From an uncultured beta proteobacterium (GTDB taxonomy: Bacteria > Pseudomonadota > Gammaproteobacteria > Burkholderiales > Burkholderiaceae_C), in the NCBI GenBank assembly GCA_903927495.1, contig CAIYNH010000378.1, forward strand, positions 1-6,289: a DNA stretch of 6,289 nt. Direction: 5' to 3'. Below, in pieces: positions 5,989-6,289 of the stretch. The notes below the pieces were generated by a model. That model saw nothing but the letters and a program-made list of their open reading frames with translations. It was not told the origin of the DNA and searched no databases. Made by a program: the position numbers and the translations under genes. The stretch's first letter is position 1. Every line of letters starts with the position of its first letter.

Positions 5989-6289
5989 TTACTCGACTTT
6001 CCAGTCGCCGTTGACCACCTTGAGCATCACTCCGGTCTCGTTGGTGAAGCCCCAGTGGTCGTCCTTGGTCCAGTTCAGGACACCGTGGGAGACCAGCGTA
6101 CGGCCCATGGTCTCAAACGCTTCACGCAGACCGGCACGAAATTCCTTTGAGCCTGGTTTGCCTTTTTTCAAGGCCACCGGGACCGCCTTCTCCAGCACCA
6201 GCAAGGCATCATCGATAATTTGTTGAGTATGTTGAGGTGACTGTGCGGCGTTAACAATAAGCCGCGCACTGATACTTAACCGTAAGGCA
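5989..6289 (-). CDS. Periplasmic substrate-binding protein of the LivK type, C-terminal part only
   Basis: This would bind the substrate in the periplasm and deliver it to LivH/LivM. The window holds 99 codons and the TAA stop at 5989-5991; the signal peptide and most of the ligand pocket lie beyond the right edge. From about 6213 down to the stop the protein is typical: DALLVLEKAVPVALKKGKPG, then EFRAGLREAF, then a C-terminus with HWGFTNETGVMLKVV, all common in binding proteins next to LivH/LivM operons. The roughly 25 residues before that (RLSISARLIVNAAQSPQH and following) do not look like the usual sequence ahead of DALL, although the frame stays open. The 94-base gap to livH holds two hairpins. 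This is the first gene of the operon as seen here, and the operon promoter is outside the window. Confidence 0.85.
   Translation of the reverse strand, partial: ALRLSISARLIVNAAQSPQHTQQIIDDALLVLEKAVPVALKKGKPGSKEFRAGLREAFETMGRTLVSHGVLNWTKDDHWGFTNETGVMLKVVNGDWKVE

Noticed and set aside
6243..6285. Integron attC-like site (bulged inverted repeat with ACTTAAC nearby)
   Set aside because: The core motifs are in the wrong order and one departs from consensus. The stretch lies in an open frame, and there is no cassette or integrase.

Overview
The window looks like a chromosomal segment of a betaproteobacterium, most likely Burkholderiales and probably Comamonadaceae (Rhodoferax or Polaromonas type). 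I infer this from the moderately high GC, the protein sequence style, and short hairpin repeats of the kind scattered between genes in that family. No database was consulted, so the family call is an inference.

Every gene lies on the minus strand, so the biological order runs from high to low coordinates. It starts with the C-terminal part of a periplasmic substrate-binding protein (5989-6289, cut by the window end). Then come a LivH-type permease (4857-5894), a single 598-residue protein in which a LivM-type permease is fused to a LivG-type ATPase (3059-4855), and a LivF-type ATPase (2314-3048). Together these form a complete branched-chain amino acid (HAAT-type) ABC importer in one operon. 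The junctions are tight: LivH and LivMG are separated by 1 base, and LivMG and LivF by 10 bases. A gap of 94 bases with two hairpins follows the binding-protein gene.

A gene-free interval of 631 bases (1683-2313) separates livF from the next gene. It is packed with degenerate repeats: three copies of a short hairpin repeat around a TGCTTA-NNNNN-TAAG core, and two copies of a different GC-rich hairpin repeat in opposite orientation. The second GC-rich copy carries a G-quadruplex-type motif.

At 1-1682 lies a long acyl-CoA dehydrogenase gene that runs off the left edge. It is open over all 560 codons present and belongs to the ~600-residue class with extra N- and C-terminal domains, the class that also contains DmdC. 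It has no upstream stop in the window and is easy to miss. The neighbourhood suggests import of an amino acid, or of an aromatic or short carboxylic acid, next to a CoA-thioester oxidation step, but the substrate cannot be read from the sequence.

I see no CRISPR array, tRNA, rRNA, intact insertion sequence or defence system. The genes are of ordinary families. The most unusual material is the repeat-packed intergenic region and an odd stretch at the right edge.
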